Of a stretch of DNA of 24,115 nt, positions 1-8,132 are shown piece after piece. The stretch comes from Pseudaquidulcibacter sp964443435 (GTDB taxonomy: Bacteria; Pseudomonadota; Alphaproteobacteria; Caulobacterales; Aquidulcibacteraceae). The notes under the pieces were generated by a model that was not told the DNA's origin, did not search any database, and saw only the letters and a list, made by a program, of their open reading frames with translations. How positions within the stretch are numbered: position 1 is the first letter of the stretch; every line of letters begins with the position of its first letter. The translations under genes and the position numbers were made by a program. Location of the stretch: positions 1-24,115 of the forward strand of contig CAYUCW010000034.1 of NCBI GenBank assembly GCA_964443435.1, given 5' to 3'.

Positions 1-1
1 A

Positions 2-76
2 ATCAAAGCCACCAAAGCCAATAATATTAAAACCATGCGCGTTGATGAAGCGGCACTTATGGTTTTACAAAATTAA
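2..76 (+). CDS. 3' end of an unidentified gene (partial)
   Basis: An open frame enters from the left edge and reads 24 codons to a TAA at 74-76. The visible tail ends in the residues VDEAALMVLQN. Codon choice resembles the neighbouring genes, so this is probably the true C-terminus of a plus-strand protein. I do not recognise the family from so short a piece. A gap of about 86 bases separates it from the next plus-strand gene, and no terminator hairpin is obvious in that gap. Confidence 0.5.
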   Translation: MKATKANNIKTMRVDEAALMVLQN

Positions 77-162
77 ACATTTATTTTTAGATTTTTTTAC
101 TTTTTAGTTGAAACTTAATTTTTATTAGGATATCCATTTATTGCAATAAAAGGGTGGGTATT

Positions 163-1017
163 TTGCGTAAAGTTTATTTATTAAATGGCGTTATTGCCAT
201 TGCTGCGGCTTGTTTAATTTTTTGCAATTCAAATGCACAAGATACCGAACACTTGAACAAAATTGATCCGCTTATTATTTATAAAATGGCAAATCAATTT
301 GTGAATTTTACAAGCGAAGCAATCAAAGCAAGCGATGAATTAAATGATGCAAAATCAATAGATGAAAATTTGGATAAATCTTCGATTTACTTAAAGTCTG
401 AAACGATAGATGGCGCAAAAGCCTTTGCGATGCTTGCCGCACTAAAATCAGAGGATTTTAAAATTGGTTTGGATGCAGAGGCAAACAAAATTGGTGCGAA
501 TGAACTTATAATTCTTTTAACTCAAAACCCCGACAAAATAATTGAAATTCCCGGTTTCGAAAGCGCAAAGCAATATGCAGGTGCGGCTTTCGGAAATTTA
601 GAAGCCAAAACCATACTAAGTGCCGAGAAAATTACAAAAGCATCTTATGATATTCAAAAACTAAACTGGTCTAAGAATATTATTGATAAGAAAGTCCATA
701 TGGATGCACTTGATAATAATTATAATGCAAGCACAGATTTTGCGGCAATTGATGCCGATACAATTATTACTGAAGGAGCAAAAATAACCCCAATTAATAA
801 TAATATTATCGCGGCGGCGGCTTTATTCCAATTAGATAATTATGATGGCGCTTATACGCTTTTAAAACCTAATAGTGGCAATTTTTGCGTAAAACGTGCT
901 TTTTTAAACATAAAGCAATGCATAGCCGCAACCAGATACCCATTTGAGCATGCCTTTTGCCTTTCTAAACATTCTTATACAGAACCACTTAATTGCGCGA
1001 GTGCCGCAGTTAAATAA
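163..1017 (+). CDS. Secreted hypothetical protein with a cysteine-rich C-terminus
   Basis: A 284-residue protein of unknown function. I prefer the TTG at 163 because AGGG lies 8 bases upstream; a GTG at 154 is in frame but would sit on that ribosome-binding site. The N-terminus is a signal peptide: RK, a hydrophobic stretch, then SNA|Q as the likely cleavage site. The mature part is mostly helical-looking, rich in Ala, Asn, Ile and Lys, and has no cysteine until the last 45 or so residues. There four cysteines fall at about 242, 253, 266 and 278 (C-X10-C-X12-C-X11-C), enough for two disulfides in the periplasm. The segment around residues 210-240 looks like a TPR/Sel1-type helix pair, but no repeat array is evident. 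A strong hairpin follows the stop codon. It is not obviously in an operon. Confidence 0.8.
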   Translation: MRKVYLLNGVIAIAAACLIFCNSNAQDTEHLNKIDPLIIYKMANQFVNFTSEAIKASDELNDAKSIDENLDKSSIYLKSETIDGAKAFAMLAALKSEDFKIGLDAEANKIGANELIILLTQNPDKIIEIPGFESAKQYAGAAFGNLEAKTILSAEKITKASYDIQKLNWSKNIIDKKVHMDALDNNYNASTDFAAIDADTIITEGAKITPINNNIIAAAALFQLDNYDGAYTLLKPNSGNFCVKRAFLNIKQCIAATRYPFEHAFCLSKHSYTEPLNCASAAVK

Positions 1018-1045
1018 AAGCCCAAGCAAGCTTGGGCTTTCAAAT
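1017..1045. terminator. Bidirectional intrinsic terminator
   Basis: A perfect 10-bp stem (AAAGCCCAAG at 1017-1026 and CTTGGGCTTT at 1031-1040) closes a CAAG loop right after the stop codon of the secreted hypothetical gene. Read on the minus strand, the stem runs into a T-rich tail (TTTTATTT), a better terminator than the plus-strand tail. It therefore probably also stops transcription coming from hrcA-grpE. Confidence 0.8.
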
Positions 1046-1195
1046 TTATGTATTAAATTTTCGAAATGGAGAACTTTAAAAATTTATAGTTTGCGTGAAA
1101 TAGCAGAAGGGCGCATTTCGAGTAGCGGAATGTATTTTTAATACATGAGCAACACAGAAAAAGCCCGACGCACTAGTTCGCCAAAATATGAATTT

Positions 1196-1771
1196 TTAAT
1201 CTCCCGCAGAGACGGCAACCATTGCGGCGCGTAATACTCGACCAGACAAGGTAAATCCTGGTTGGAATACTTCGGCAATATGGTCTTTTGGGATTGCACT
1301 TGGGATTTGCGCTACGGCTTGGTGAAGGTTTGGATCAAATTTTTCACCTTGAACACCGATTTTTTTAACGCCATGACGCTCTAGGGTGTTGTATAGATCT
1401 TTTTCTGTAAGCTCTATACCTTCGATGAAAGCTTTTGCGCTTTCATTGGCGCGTAATTCATCATTAATAGTTGTAAGTGCACGGCCCAAAGTATCGGCAA
1501 GCGGCAATAAATCGCGCGCGAATTTATCAATTGCATAAAGTCTTGCTTCAGTTCTGTCTTTTTCGGCGCGGCGACGGGTGTTTTCCGCCTCTGCCATAGA
1601 ACGAAGTGCGGTGTCTTTCAAAACTTCAATTTCTGATTTGGCCTGAACTAATTGATCTTCAAGTGAAAGTTCTAAATTCTCTGATTGTTCTTCATCGGCA
1701 ATATTTTCGATATTTTCATCAGTATTAATTTCGATTTCTTCTATTGTTTCTGAATTATCTTGGTTTGTCAT
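1196..1771 (-). CDS. grpE: GrpE, DnaK nucleotide exchange factor
   Basis: GrpE is the cytoplasmic co-chaperone that releases ADP from DnaK. This 191-residue protein has the family layout: a very acidic N-terminal tail (about residues 5-50), a long helix with the signature around RSMAEAENTRRRAEKDR (about 58-75), then the four-helix/beta-wing region ending in GRVLRAAMVAVS. Length is normal for alphaproteobacteria. The ATG at 1771 has AGGA 7 bases upstream. It lies 59 bases downstream of hrcA on the same strand, the usual hrcA-grpE heat-shock pair. dnaK and dnaJ are not in the window. I see no CIRCE element or clear sigma-32 promoter in the gap to hrcA. Confidence 0.96.
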   Translation of the reverse strand: MTNQDNSETIEEIEINTDENIENIADEEQSENLELSLEDQLVQAKSEIEVLKDTALRSMAEAENTRRRAEKDRTEARLYAIDKFARDLLPLADTLGRALTTINDELRANESAKAFIEGIELTEKDLYNTLERHGVKKIGVQGEKFDPNLHQAVAQIPSAIPKDHIAEVFQPGFTLSGRVLRAAMVAVSAGD

Positions 1772-1830
1772 TATAATGTCCTGAAATTTATTAAGGCATA
1801 CATAGTGGAATTTTTTATAATTTCACCCCC

Positions 1831-2898
1831 CTAACCTTGCTTTTCTACCATCTTTGTCAGTATTTTTGCGGTATAATCCACAATTGGAATAATACGTGCA
1901 TAATTAATCCGTGTTGGGGCAATTACCCCTAATGCACCGACTACTCTATTTTGTCCATCTAAATATGGCGCGGCAATTAAAGCCGAGCCAGAAAGCGCAA
2001 ACAAAGGATTTTCGGCACCAATAAATAATTTAACAGAACTACCTTCTTTAGTCGCATCAAGAATTTGGATTATTTCGCGCTTTGATTCAAGTTCTTCAAA
2101 TAATTCTCTTACTCTTTCAAGATCGAAAGCATTTGCTTCATTAAGAAGATTGGCGCGTCCCCTTACAATAAGCTTTCTATCATCTTGCGAATTTGCGCCC
2201 GACCAAGCCGCAATGCCAGATTTTATAAGCTTGGCGCTTACTTCATCTAATTCTTTTTGGGCATTTTTAAAATCGGCCTCAATTTCAATAATGCCTTCAT
2301 GCAAGGTTTTGCCTTTTATGCGGTGATTAAGATAATTACTGGTTTCTTTTAATTGGCTTTGGGTAATGCCAATTGGGCGCGGAATAAGGCGATTTTCAAC
2401 ATTGCCATTTTCAAACACTAAAACCACAAGGATTTTTTCATTATCAAGACCAACAAATTCAATTTGTGAAATTGTAGCTTCTTTATTTGGCGTAGTCACA
2501 AGCCCCGCACCACCCGCAATATCGGATAAAAATTTTGACGCCGCCGATAAAGCATTAGAAATATTATTATCCGAAATATTTATTTGCCTATCAATATTTT
2601 GTTTTTCTTCTTGGCTTAGGTCGGTAACTTCAAGAAGGCCATCAACAAACATTCTTAGGCCATAATTGGTTGGCATGCGCCCTGCGGACATATGCTGACT
2701 ATCTAAAAGTCCTAGGTTTGATAAATCCGCCATAGTATTACGAATAGTCGCCGGCGAAAGCCCAATTCCCTTAAGGGCAAGTGTACGTGAGCCAATGGGA
2801 ATCCCGCTATCTATATAGCTTTCGACTATTTCTTTGAAAATATCGCGCGCTCTTTCATTAAGCTCTGAAAGATGCGTTATTTTATTAAAACTATTCAT
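1831..2898 (-). CDS. hrcA: HrcA, heat-inducible transcription repressor
   Basis: HrcA represses heat-shock operons by binding CIRCE elements and is kept active by GroEL. The 355 residues show an N-terminal winged-helix region (about 12-85: RARDIFKEIVESYIDSG, then SPATIRNTMADL and a GRMPTNYGLRMFVD segment) and a GAF-like dimerisation domain with an inserted region, as expected for the family. The start ATG at 2898 has only a weak Shine-Dalgarno sequence. grpE follows 59 bases downstream. The roughly 110-base divergent region towards rsfS has no TTAGCACTC-N9-GAGTGCTAA repeat that I can see, so autoregulation through CIRCE is not supported here. The binding site may be at a groESL operon elsewhere. 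Confidence 0.95.
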   Translation of the reverse strand: MNSFNKITHLSELNERARDIFKEIVESYIDSGIPIGSRTLALKGIGLSPATIRNTMADLSNLGLLDSQHMSAGRMPTNYGLRMFVDGLLEVTDLSQEEKQNIDRQINISDNNISNALSAASKFLSDIAGGAGLVTTPNKEATISQIEFVGLDNEKILVVLVFENGNVENRLIPRPIGITQSQLKETSNYLNHRIKGKTLHEGIIEIEADFKNAQKELDEVSAKLIKSGIAAWSGANSQDDRKLIVRGRANLLNEANAFDLERVRELFEELESKREIIQILDATKEGSSVKLFIGAENPLFALSGSALIAAPYLDGQNRVVGALGVIAPTRINYARIIPIVDYTAKILTKMVEKQG

Positions 2899-3011
2899 GG
2901 GATTATCTTATAAAAATATAAAGAATTATTCAATGATTGTTTTTGCTGTAATGGTTTTGCTTAAATCGTAATTTTGTGATATTTGGCAGAAAAATATGAA
3001 AGGTCAGACCC

Positions 3012-3431
3012 CTGTCTAACGAAGAAATTATTACGCCAAAAAAACGCGTTCGCGTTAAGAAGCCTAAACTACCTGCTAGTGATTTAAGAGATATTGTTGT
3101 TGCCAGCCTTGATGAAGATAAGGCGCAAGATATAATTTGCATTGATTTAGAAGGTAAAACTTCGATTGCGGACTTTATGGTTGTAGCGTCAGGTACATCA
3201 CAAAGGCATGTTGCCGCGCTTGCCGATAAATTAATGACCAAGCTTAAAGAATTAGGCCTTAAAAAGCTTAAAGTTCAAGGCCTTCCGAATGCGGATTGGG
3301 TTTTGGTTGATACTGGCGACTTTATTGTTCATCTTTTCAAACCAGAAGTAAGAGAATTCTATTCAATTGAAAAAATTTGGTCTGGCGAATCTAATCATCT
3401 TCTAAGCACCGACTTTATGGGCAAAAAATAA
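3012..3431 (+). CDS. rsfS: RsfS, ribosomal silencing factor (probable CTG start)
   Basis: RsfS binds ribosomal protein uL14 and blocks 30S-50S joining when nutrients are short. The conserved domain runs from DLRDIVVASLDEDKAQDI through ADFMVVASGTSQRHV and NADWVLVDTGDFIVHLF to the C-terminus. It begins about 50 residues before the first ATG (3177), so that ATG cannot be the start. The frame is open back to a TGA at 2997-2999, and the interval has no ATG, GTG or TTG codon. The best candidate is CTG 3012, 8 bases after AAAGG, giving 139 residues with a basic N-terminal tail. ATT 3027 or 3030 is less likely. A one-base error is the alternative: removing one C from the CCCC run at 3009-3012 would join ATG 2996 to this frame. 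nadD, the usual upstream partner, is absent. rlmH follows after 3 bases. Confidence 0.88.
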   Translation: MSNEEIITPKKRVRVKKPKLPASDLRDIVVASLDEDKAQDIICIDLEGKTSIADFMVVASGTSQRHVAALADKLMTKLKELGLKKLKVQGLPNADWVLVDTGDFIVHLFKPEVREFYSIEKIWSGESNHLLSTDFMGKK

Positions 3432-3434
3432 TCC

Positions 3435-3911
3435 GTGATTATAAGTCTTTGCGCAATTGGCAAATTTAAGAAAACCGAATCAGAGCAAGCTCTAACACTT
3501 GATTATATAGATAGAGCAAATGTCACAGGGCGTGGGCTTGGCCTAAGTCCTGTAAGGCTTCTTGAATATGATACAAAAATCAATGCGCCGCATAAAGAAA
3601 AAGAAAGCGCACTTATACTTGAAAATATATCCCAAAGTGCATTTCTTATAGTTCTTGATGAAAATGGTGCGAATTTAAAATCGCGTGAGTTTGCAAAACT
3701 TATTGAGCATCAAAAAGATATTGGCACTAAAGAAATAATATTTGCAATTGGCGGTGCCGAAGGTCATGGTGAAGCCTTAAAAAATCGTGCGAATCAAATA
3801 ATTTCTTTCGGTAAATTAACTTGGCCACATAAGCTTGTAAGAACTATGGCAGCGGAGCAAATTTACAGGGCAATTAATATAATCGCGGGCACGCCTTATC
3901 ATAAAGATTAG
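3435..3911 (+). CDS. rlmH: RlmH, 23S rRNA pseudouridine-1915 N3-methyltransferase
   Basis: RlmH methylates pseudouridine 1915 of 23S rRNA in helix 69, using SAM, on assembled 70S ribosomes. The 158-residue SPOUT-type protein shows the SAM-binding loop (FAIGGAEGHG, about residues 108-117) and the diagnostic C-terminus LVRTMAAEQIYRA..I.AGTPYH. Length is as expected (about 155). It starts with GTG at 3435, 3 bases after the rsfS stop, so the two are almost certainly cotranscribed and translationally coupled. The rsfS-rlmH pair is a widely conserved ribosome-maturation unit. Confidence 0.95.
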   Translation: MIISLCAIGKFKKTESEQALTLDYIDRANVTGRGLGLSPVRLLEYDTKINAPHKEKESALILENISQSAFLIVLDENGANLKSREFAKLIEHQKDIGTKEIIFAIGGAEGHGEALKNRANQIISFGKLTWPHKLVRTMAAEQIYRAINIIAGTPYHKD

Positions 3912-3931
3912 TTGTTGTATGGGATATTGTT

Positions 3932-5134
3932 TTGATATTATTGGGTAATTATTCACAATATAAAAAATACTTATTCTTGGTACTTAGTTTTTTAATACCA
4001 TTAAACGCGTCAATATACGGCAATGCATTTGCGCAATCAGATAGTCAAAAAGAACTTAAAAGATTAGAGCTTGAACAAGCAACGCGGCAAAAAAGGGTTA
4101 CAATTCTTGAAAGCAATGCCAAACAGGCAAGTGATGAAATAAGTCAGTTAAGACAAAGGCTTATTAATGCCGCACAAGAAAGAGACTTACTTGAAAAGCG
4201 CGCTGAATCTTCTTTCACAAGCCTTATAAACCTAAGAAAACAAGAAAAAAACGCGACCAATAGCTTAATGGAAAGGCGCGAAGCGCTTGAAGATGTTATT
4301 GTTGCACTTATTGCGGTTGAACGGGATAGACCCCCTGCCCTTGCGGTGCGCCCAACTAATGCCACCGAAGCCGCAAGAGTTGCAATTATTATGCGTCTTG
4401 TTGCGCCGGGCCTTGATAGCCGTACAAGGTCAATTGCCAATGAAATCAAACAATTAAAACAAGTGCGCGAAAATATTCTTATGTCTAATGTTGAATATCG
4501 TAATGCAACCATCAAACTTACTAATGCGCGAAAAAATGTAGGGATTTTGATTGCAGAAAGACAAAGATTAATCGCAAAGCTTAATCAAGATGCGCAAAAT
4601 GAAAAGAATGTGATTAATGCAATCTCGGTACAAGCTTCAAATCTTCGCGAATTAATCGGAAGCCTTGGGAATAATGCCGCAAGTAAAAACGAACCTGTAT
4701 TTTCAAGTAATTTTGCCGATTATAAAGGAAAATTAATAAGACCCGTGAATGGAATTATAGTAAAAGGATATGGCGCAAAACTTGATGAAGGAGGAAATGC
4801 AACAGGAATTACATTTAGGTCAAGACAAGCTTCGCAAGTCGTATCCCCATTTGATGGACGCATTGAATTTGCTGCACCTTTTAGATCTTATGGAAAATTA
4901 TTAATAATTAACGTAGGCTCTGGCTATAGAATCATAGTTGCAGGGCTTGGCGCAACTTATGTTGAGGCCGGACAAGACGTATTAGCAGGTGAACCAATCG
5001 GCGAAATGACCAATTTAAGTCAAGCGAATAATGAATTATATTTTGAAATAAGGAAAAATGAAACTACATTAGATCCAGCACTATGGTTACAGAAAATATC
5101 AAATAATATTAATGCAAATATTAGTAGTAAATAG
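3932..5134 (+). CDS. EnvC/LdpF-like murein hydrolase activator
   Basis: A 400-residue periplasmic protein. TTG 3932 is the start, with GGGA 7 bases upstream; a hydrophobic signal peptide ends at about NAFA|Q (residue 35). Residues 36-250 are heptad-like and rich in Glu, Lys, Arg and Gln, a long coiled coil. Residues 270-390 form a LytM/M23 fold that has lost its zinc ligands: the usual H-x3-D segment reads GITFRS and the HxH is LYF. That degeneracy is the hallmark of EnvC, which does not cut peptidoglycan but activates amidases at division under FtsEX control; LdpF is the Caulobacter counterpart. It sits 20 bases after rlmH and ahead of ctpA and the YibQ-like gene. envC-yibQ adjacency is conserved in E. 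coli too. Confidence 0.9.
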   Translation: MILLGNYSQYKKYLFLVLSFLIPLNASIYGNAFAQSDSQKELKRLELEQATRQKRVTILESNAKQASDEISQLRQRLINAAQERDLLEKRAESSFTSLINLRKQEKNATNSLMERREALEDVIVALIAVERDRPPALAVRPTNATEAARVAIIMRLVAPGLDSRTRSIANEIKQLKQVRENILMSNVEYRNATIKLTNARKNVGILIAERQRLIAKLNQDAQNEKNVINAISVQASNLRELIGSLGNNAASKNEPVFSSNFADYKGKLIRPVNGIIVKGYGAKLDEGGNATGITFRSRQASQVVSPFDGRIEFAAPFRSYGKLLIINVGSGYRIIVAGLGATYVEAGQDVLAGEPIGEMTNLSQANNELYFEIRKNETTLDPALWLQKISNNINANISSK

Positions 5135-5223
5135 TGTGTTTATTTAATAGTTTCAAATTTATATACTAGTTTATTCTAGTTTAAATAATTATATGTATAG
5201 ACGACATAAGTCGGGAGTAATTA

Positions 5224-6774
5224 ATGGAAGATAAGTCAGTATTAGAAAGTGAAGAAAATAAAAACACTTCTAATAAATCAAATTTAAAAAATAATGGCTT
5301 ATCTAAACTATGGCTTGGGCCATTAATTGCTGGCGCGGTTGCTTTTGGCTTTATTATTGGTGGCACAACTGTTGCTGTATCTCAGGCAAATAACCAAGTT
5401 ATTAGCGGTGATAATTCAAGAGAGAAAACACTTCATAAGCTTGATGTTTTTGCCGAAGTTTTGGCGCGTGTAAATAATGATTATGTTATAAGCCCTGATC
5501 AAGAAAAACTTATTGATGCCGCAATAAATGGAATGTTGGCTTCACTTGATCCGCATTCAAGCCTTATGTCTGATAAAGACTTCACGAATATGCAGCAGTC
5601 TACAAAAGGTGAATATGGCGGACTTGGTTTAGAGGTAACTTCTGAACAAGGCGCGGTTAAAGTCGTATCACCTATGGACGGCTCACCTGGTGCAAAAGCG
5701 GGCTTAAAAGCAGGCGATAAAATTATTGCAATTGACGGGGTTTCTATTCTTGGGCTTCCACTTGATCAAGCCGTTGATAAAATGCGTGGTAAAGCCGGAA
5801 CAAGTATAAAAATCACGGTTGTACGTGAAAAAGTACCGCCAAAAGTTTATACAATTACTCGTGAAGTTATCGTTCTTCACCCTGTAAAGATGCGCCTTGA
5901 AGGCAATGTTGGCTATGTAAGAATTTCAACATTTGTAAATCAAAATACCACTAAAGAGCTTTCTGAGGCACTAGATAAAATTCAAAAAGATCTTGGCGGC
6001 AATCTAAAAGGCGTTATTGTCGATTTAAGAAACAATGGCGGCGGTCTTCTTGACCAAGCCGTTGGCGTGACTGACCTATTAATGGATAGAGGCGAAATCG
6101 TTTCAACACGTGGACGCAACCCTGACCAAGCGGTAAGAATAAATGGCACTGCTGGCGAAAAAATTGCGGGCATTCCTTTGGTGGTTTTAATCAATGAAGG
6201 CTCGGCATCGGCTTCTGAAATTGTTGCCGGCGCACTTCAAGATAGAAAACGCGCAACCATTATTGGTACAACAAGCTTTGGTAAAGGCTCTGTGCAGTCG
6301 GTAATCCCTATTTCAAATGGTAAAGATGGCGCTTTAAGGCTTACTACCGCAAGATATTATACGCCTTCTGGTCGTTCAATTCAGGGCGCGGGTATTGATC
6401 CCGATATTGAGATTGCTTCAACCATCTTAACCAAAGAAGATGTAGAGCGTCGCCGTGCACTTGCTTTAACAGAAGATGCACAGCCGAATGCCCTTAATAA
6501 TGATAGCGGTGCGGTTCGTAAGCCGCCAAAACTTCCTGATGATATGCCGCCTGAAAATTGGAAAGCCGATGATGATTATCAATTAAAGCAAGCTATTGCT
6601 ATATTAAATCAAGGGCTTCCATTAAGGCCTGTTCCAAAAACCACTGCTCCTAATAAATTGGCTGAGGCAAAAACAAGTCAAACCAAGACTACGGCTAATC
6701 TTGTTAAAAAAGATAGTGTTCCGAAGAGTGTTAAAATGGATTTAAGCAAACCATCGGAAGAAAATAAGAAATAA
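5224..6774 (+). CDS. ctpA: CtpA, carboxy-terminal processing serine protease (S41)
   Basis: An envelope protease of the S41A family that trims or degrades periplasmic and lipoprotein substrates, in several bacteria peptidoglycan endopeptidases. The 516 residues comprise a short cytoplasmic tail, one membrane anchor (about 29-52), the N-terminal S41 helices, a PDZ domain (about 135-210, with SPGAKAGLKAGDKI) and the protease core. The catalytic Ser329 (GSASASE) and Lys354 (SFGKGS) are intact and 25 residues apart, as in the family. The C-terminus, from about 420, is Pro/Lys-rich and looks disordered. ATG 5224 has GGGAG 6 bases upstream. It lies 89 bases after envC and is closed by a terminator. 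Co-location with EnvC suggests a role in controlling wall hydrolases (inference). Confidence 0.95.
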   Translation: MEDKSVLESEENKNTSNKSNLKNNGLSKLWLGPLIAGAVAFGFIIGGTTVAVSQANNQVISGDNSREKTLHKLDVFAEVLARVNNDYVISPDQEKLIDAAINGMLASLDPHSSLMSDKDFTNMQQSTKGEYGGLGLEVTSEQGAVKVVSPMDGSPGAKAGLKAGDKIIAIDGVSILGLPLDQAVDKMRGKAGTSIKITVVREKVPPKVYTITREVIVLHPVKMRLEGNVGYVRISTFVNQNTTKELSEALDKIQKDLGGNLKGVIVDLRNNGGGLLDQAVGVTDLLMDRGEIVSTRGRNPDQAVRINGTAGEKIAGIPLVVLINEGSASASEIVAGALQDRKRATIIGTTSFGKGSVQSVIPISNGKDGALRLTTARYYTPSGRSIQGAGIDPDIEIASTILTKEDVERRRALALTEDAQPNALNNDSGAVRKPPKLPDDMPPENWKADDDYQLKQAIAILNQGLPLRPVPKTTAPNKLAEAKTSQTKTTANLVKKDSVPKSVKMDLSKPSEENKK

Positions 6775-6782
6775 TTTTAAAT

Positions 6783-6815
6783 GGCCGCATTTATTTGTGG
6801 CCTTTATTTTTTTAT
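6783..6815 (+). terminator. Intrinsic terminator after ctpA
   Basis: GGCCGCA (6783-6789) pairs with TGTGGCC (6796-6802), with one G-T wobble, around a TTTATT loop. It is followed by a T-rich tract at 6803-6815. It sits 9 bases after the ctpA stop and probably separates envC-ctpA from the deacetylase-like gene. Confidence 0.75.
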
Positions 6816-6839
6816 TAACCAAAATAATCCAATATTGTC

Positions 6840-8132
6840 ATGGATTTAAAAATTATGGCAATTACGAATATTATTAATAGCAAACCAGTTTTATTGGGCT
6901 TAAAGCATTTTGGCTTTGGTCTTGCTGGTGTTGTGGGCATTTTAACCCTTGGTGCGGCAATTACTGAAATAAAAGGTAACCCCAATGATATAGGGCCATT
7001 AGTTGATATTGGTGTCCCTAAATATATTGCGCCGGCAAAAAAACCTCAAACTGGCTTAGTTGCCGAAGTTACAAATACCCATGCAGAAGCAATAGGGCTT
7101 AGGAAAATTTTACCATTTGGTGAAACTGGTACGGCAACCATCTGGAACTCAAGCACATTACCAAGTTCAAGTATTACTGCGCCAATCCTAAGTAAGGATA
7201 CAATAAGCCCAACTGACCCTGTTATTCGTTCGGTTGCAGAGGCGGCGTCGGCACCTCATAGCGGGTCAGTAAATATAATTAATCAAGGCATGGCTAGTGA
7301 AACTGGTGTGAATATTATTCGCCCTAATATACCAATGGTTGGCGGTGGCTCTCCGCTTGTTAGTGCGCCTATTACTGCGGTTCATAGCCAAGGACAAAAT
7401 GGCTTATTGCCAATAATTGCCCCTGATGGACGTACACCTTTTGATGTTTATAAAAGACCATATACAGCTCAAGGGCCAAGGGTAGCGCTTGTTGTTGGTG
7501 GTCTTGGCATGAATGCAAGAATTACAGAACGCGCTATTAATCAATTACCGGCCGAAGTCACACTTTCATTTGTTCCTTACGCCGATAATTTACAAGGTTG
7601 GGTAAACCGCGCCAGAGCGCAAGGACATGAGGTTTTAATCGAAATCCCAATGGAACCTTTTGATTATCCTGAAAATGATACTGGTCCACATACTCTAACT
7701 TCGAATGCGACATCTGAAGATAATCAAAAAAAGCTTGAATTTTTATTATCTAAAACCACTGGCTATTTTGGCGTAACTAATTATCTTGGCGGAAAATTTG
7801 CTAGTTCAATTGGTGCAACCACCGCTATGCTTCGTCAAATTAAATCAAGAGGGCTTGGCTTTATCACCGATGGCACGGCGGAAAATCTTGGTAATACCGC
7901 ACTTGGACTTGGGCTTAAAACTGCATCTGCTGCAAGAGTGATAGATCAAAGACCTTCCGCGGGTGACATAAGCTCACAATTAGGTGCATTAGAAGCCCTT
8001 GCGACACAAAAAGGTAAAGCCCTTGGTTTTGGAGTTGGCTATTCTGTAACCATAGATCAGATTGCAATCTGGGCGGCATCGGCAAAAGCACGCGGGATTT
8101 CACTTGCGCCTGCTTCAAGTATTGCTGAGTAG
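6840..8132 (+). CDS. Divergent polysaccharide deacetylase family protein (YibQ-like)
   Basis: A 430-residue envelope protein. An N-terminal membrane anchor or uncleaved signal spans about residues 20-42 (FGFGLAGVVGILTLGAAI). A long low-complexity linker rich in Pro, Ala, Ile and Ser follows to about residue 210. The C-terminal half (about 213-425) is a divergent polysaccharide deacetylase domain (Pfam Polysacc_deac_2), with VALVVGGLGMN, VTLSFVPYA, HEVLIEIPMEPFDYP, GPHTL and GYFGVTNYLGGKF. The Asp pair seen in many family members (DDLG) reads GGLG here. I recall GGLG as common in alphaproteobacterial versions, so deacetylase activity should not be assumed. ATG 6840 and ATG 6855 are both possible starts; neither has a good ribosome-binding site. 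It follows the ctpA terminator, consistent with the envC-yibQ grouping. Confidence 0.85.
   Translation: MDLKIMAITNIINSKPVLLGLKHFGFGLAGVVGILTLGAAITEIKGNPNDIGPLVDIGVPKYIAPAKKPQTGLVAEVTNTHAEAIGLRKILPFGETGTATIWNSSTLPSSSITAPILSKDTISPTDPVIRSVAEAASAPHSGSVNIINQGMASETGVNIIRPNIPMVGGGSPLVSAPITAVHSQGQNGLLPIIAPDGRTPFDVYKRPYTAQGPRVALVVGGLGMNARITERAINQLPAEVTLSFVPYADNLQGWVNRARAQGHEVLIEIPMEPFDYPENDTGPHTLTSNATSEDNQKKLEFLLSKTTGYFGVTNYLGGKFASSIGATTAMLRQIKSRGLGFITDGTAENLGNTALGLGLKTASAARVIDQRPSAGDISSQLGALEALATQKGKALGFGVGYSVTIDQIAIWAASAKARGISLAPASSIAE

Noticed and set aside
944..1141. Short open frame overlapping the end of the first secreted gene and its terminator
   Set aside because: It runs through a strong terminator hairpin, has no ribosome-binding site and no protein-like composition.
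1046..1195. tRNA or tmRNA gene downstream of grpE
   Set aside because: There is no TpsiC arm consensus, no CCA end and no cloverleaf pairing.
2899..3011. CIRCE element upstream of hrcA
   Set aside because: I looked for TTAGCACTC-N9-GAGTGCTAA and near matches and saw none here or between hrcA and grpE.
3177..3431. RsfS starting at ATG 3177
   Set aside because: It would delete about half of the conserved RsfS domain, which is clearly encoded in frame upstream.
5165..5180. ACTAG-TTTATT-CTAGT inverted repeat between envC and ctpA
   Set aside because: Five-base arms in very AT-rich DNA are too weak to call a terminator or operator.
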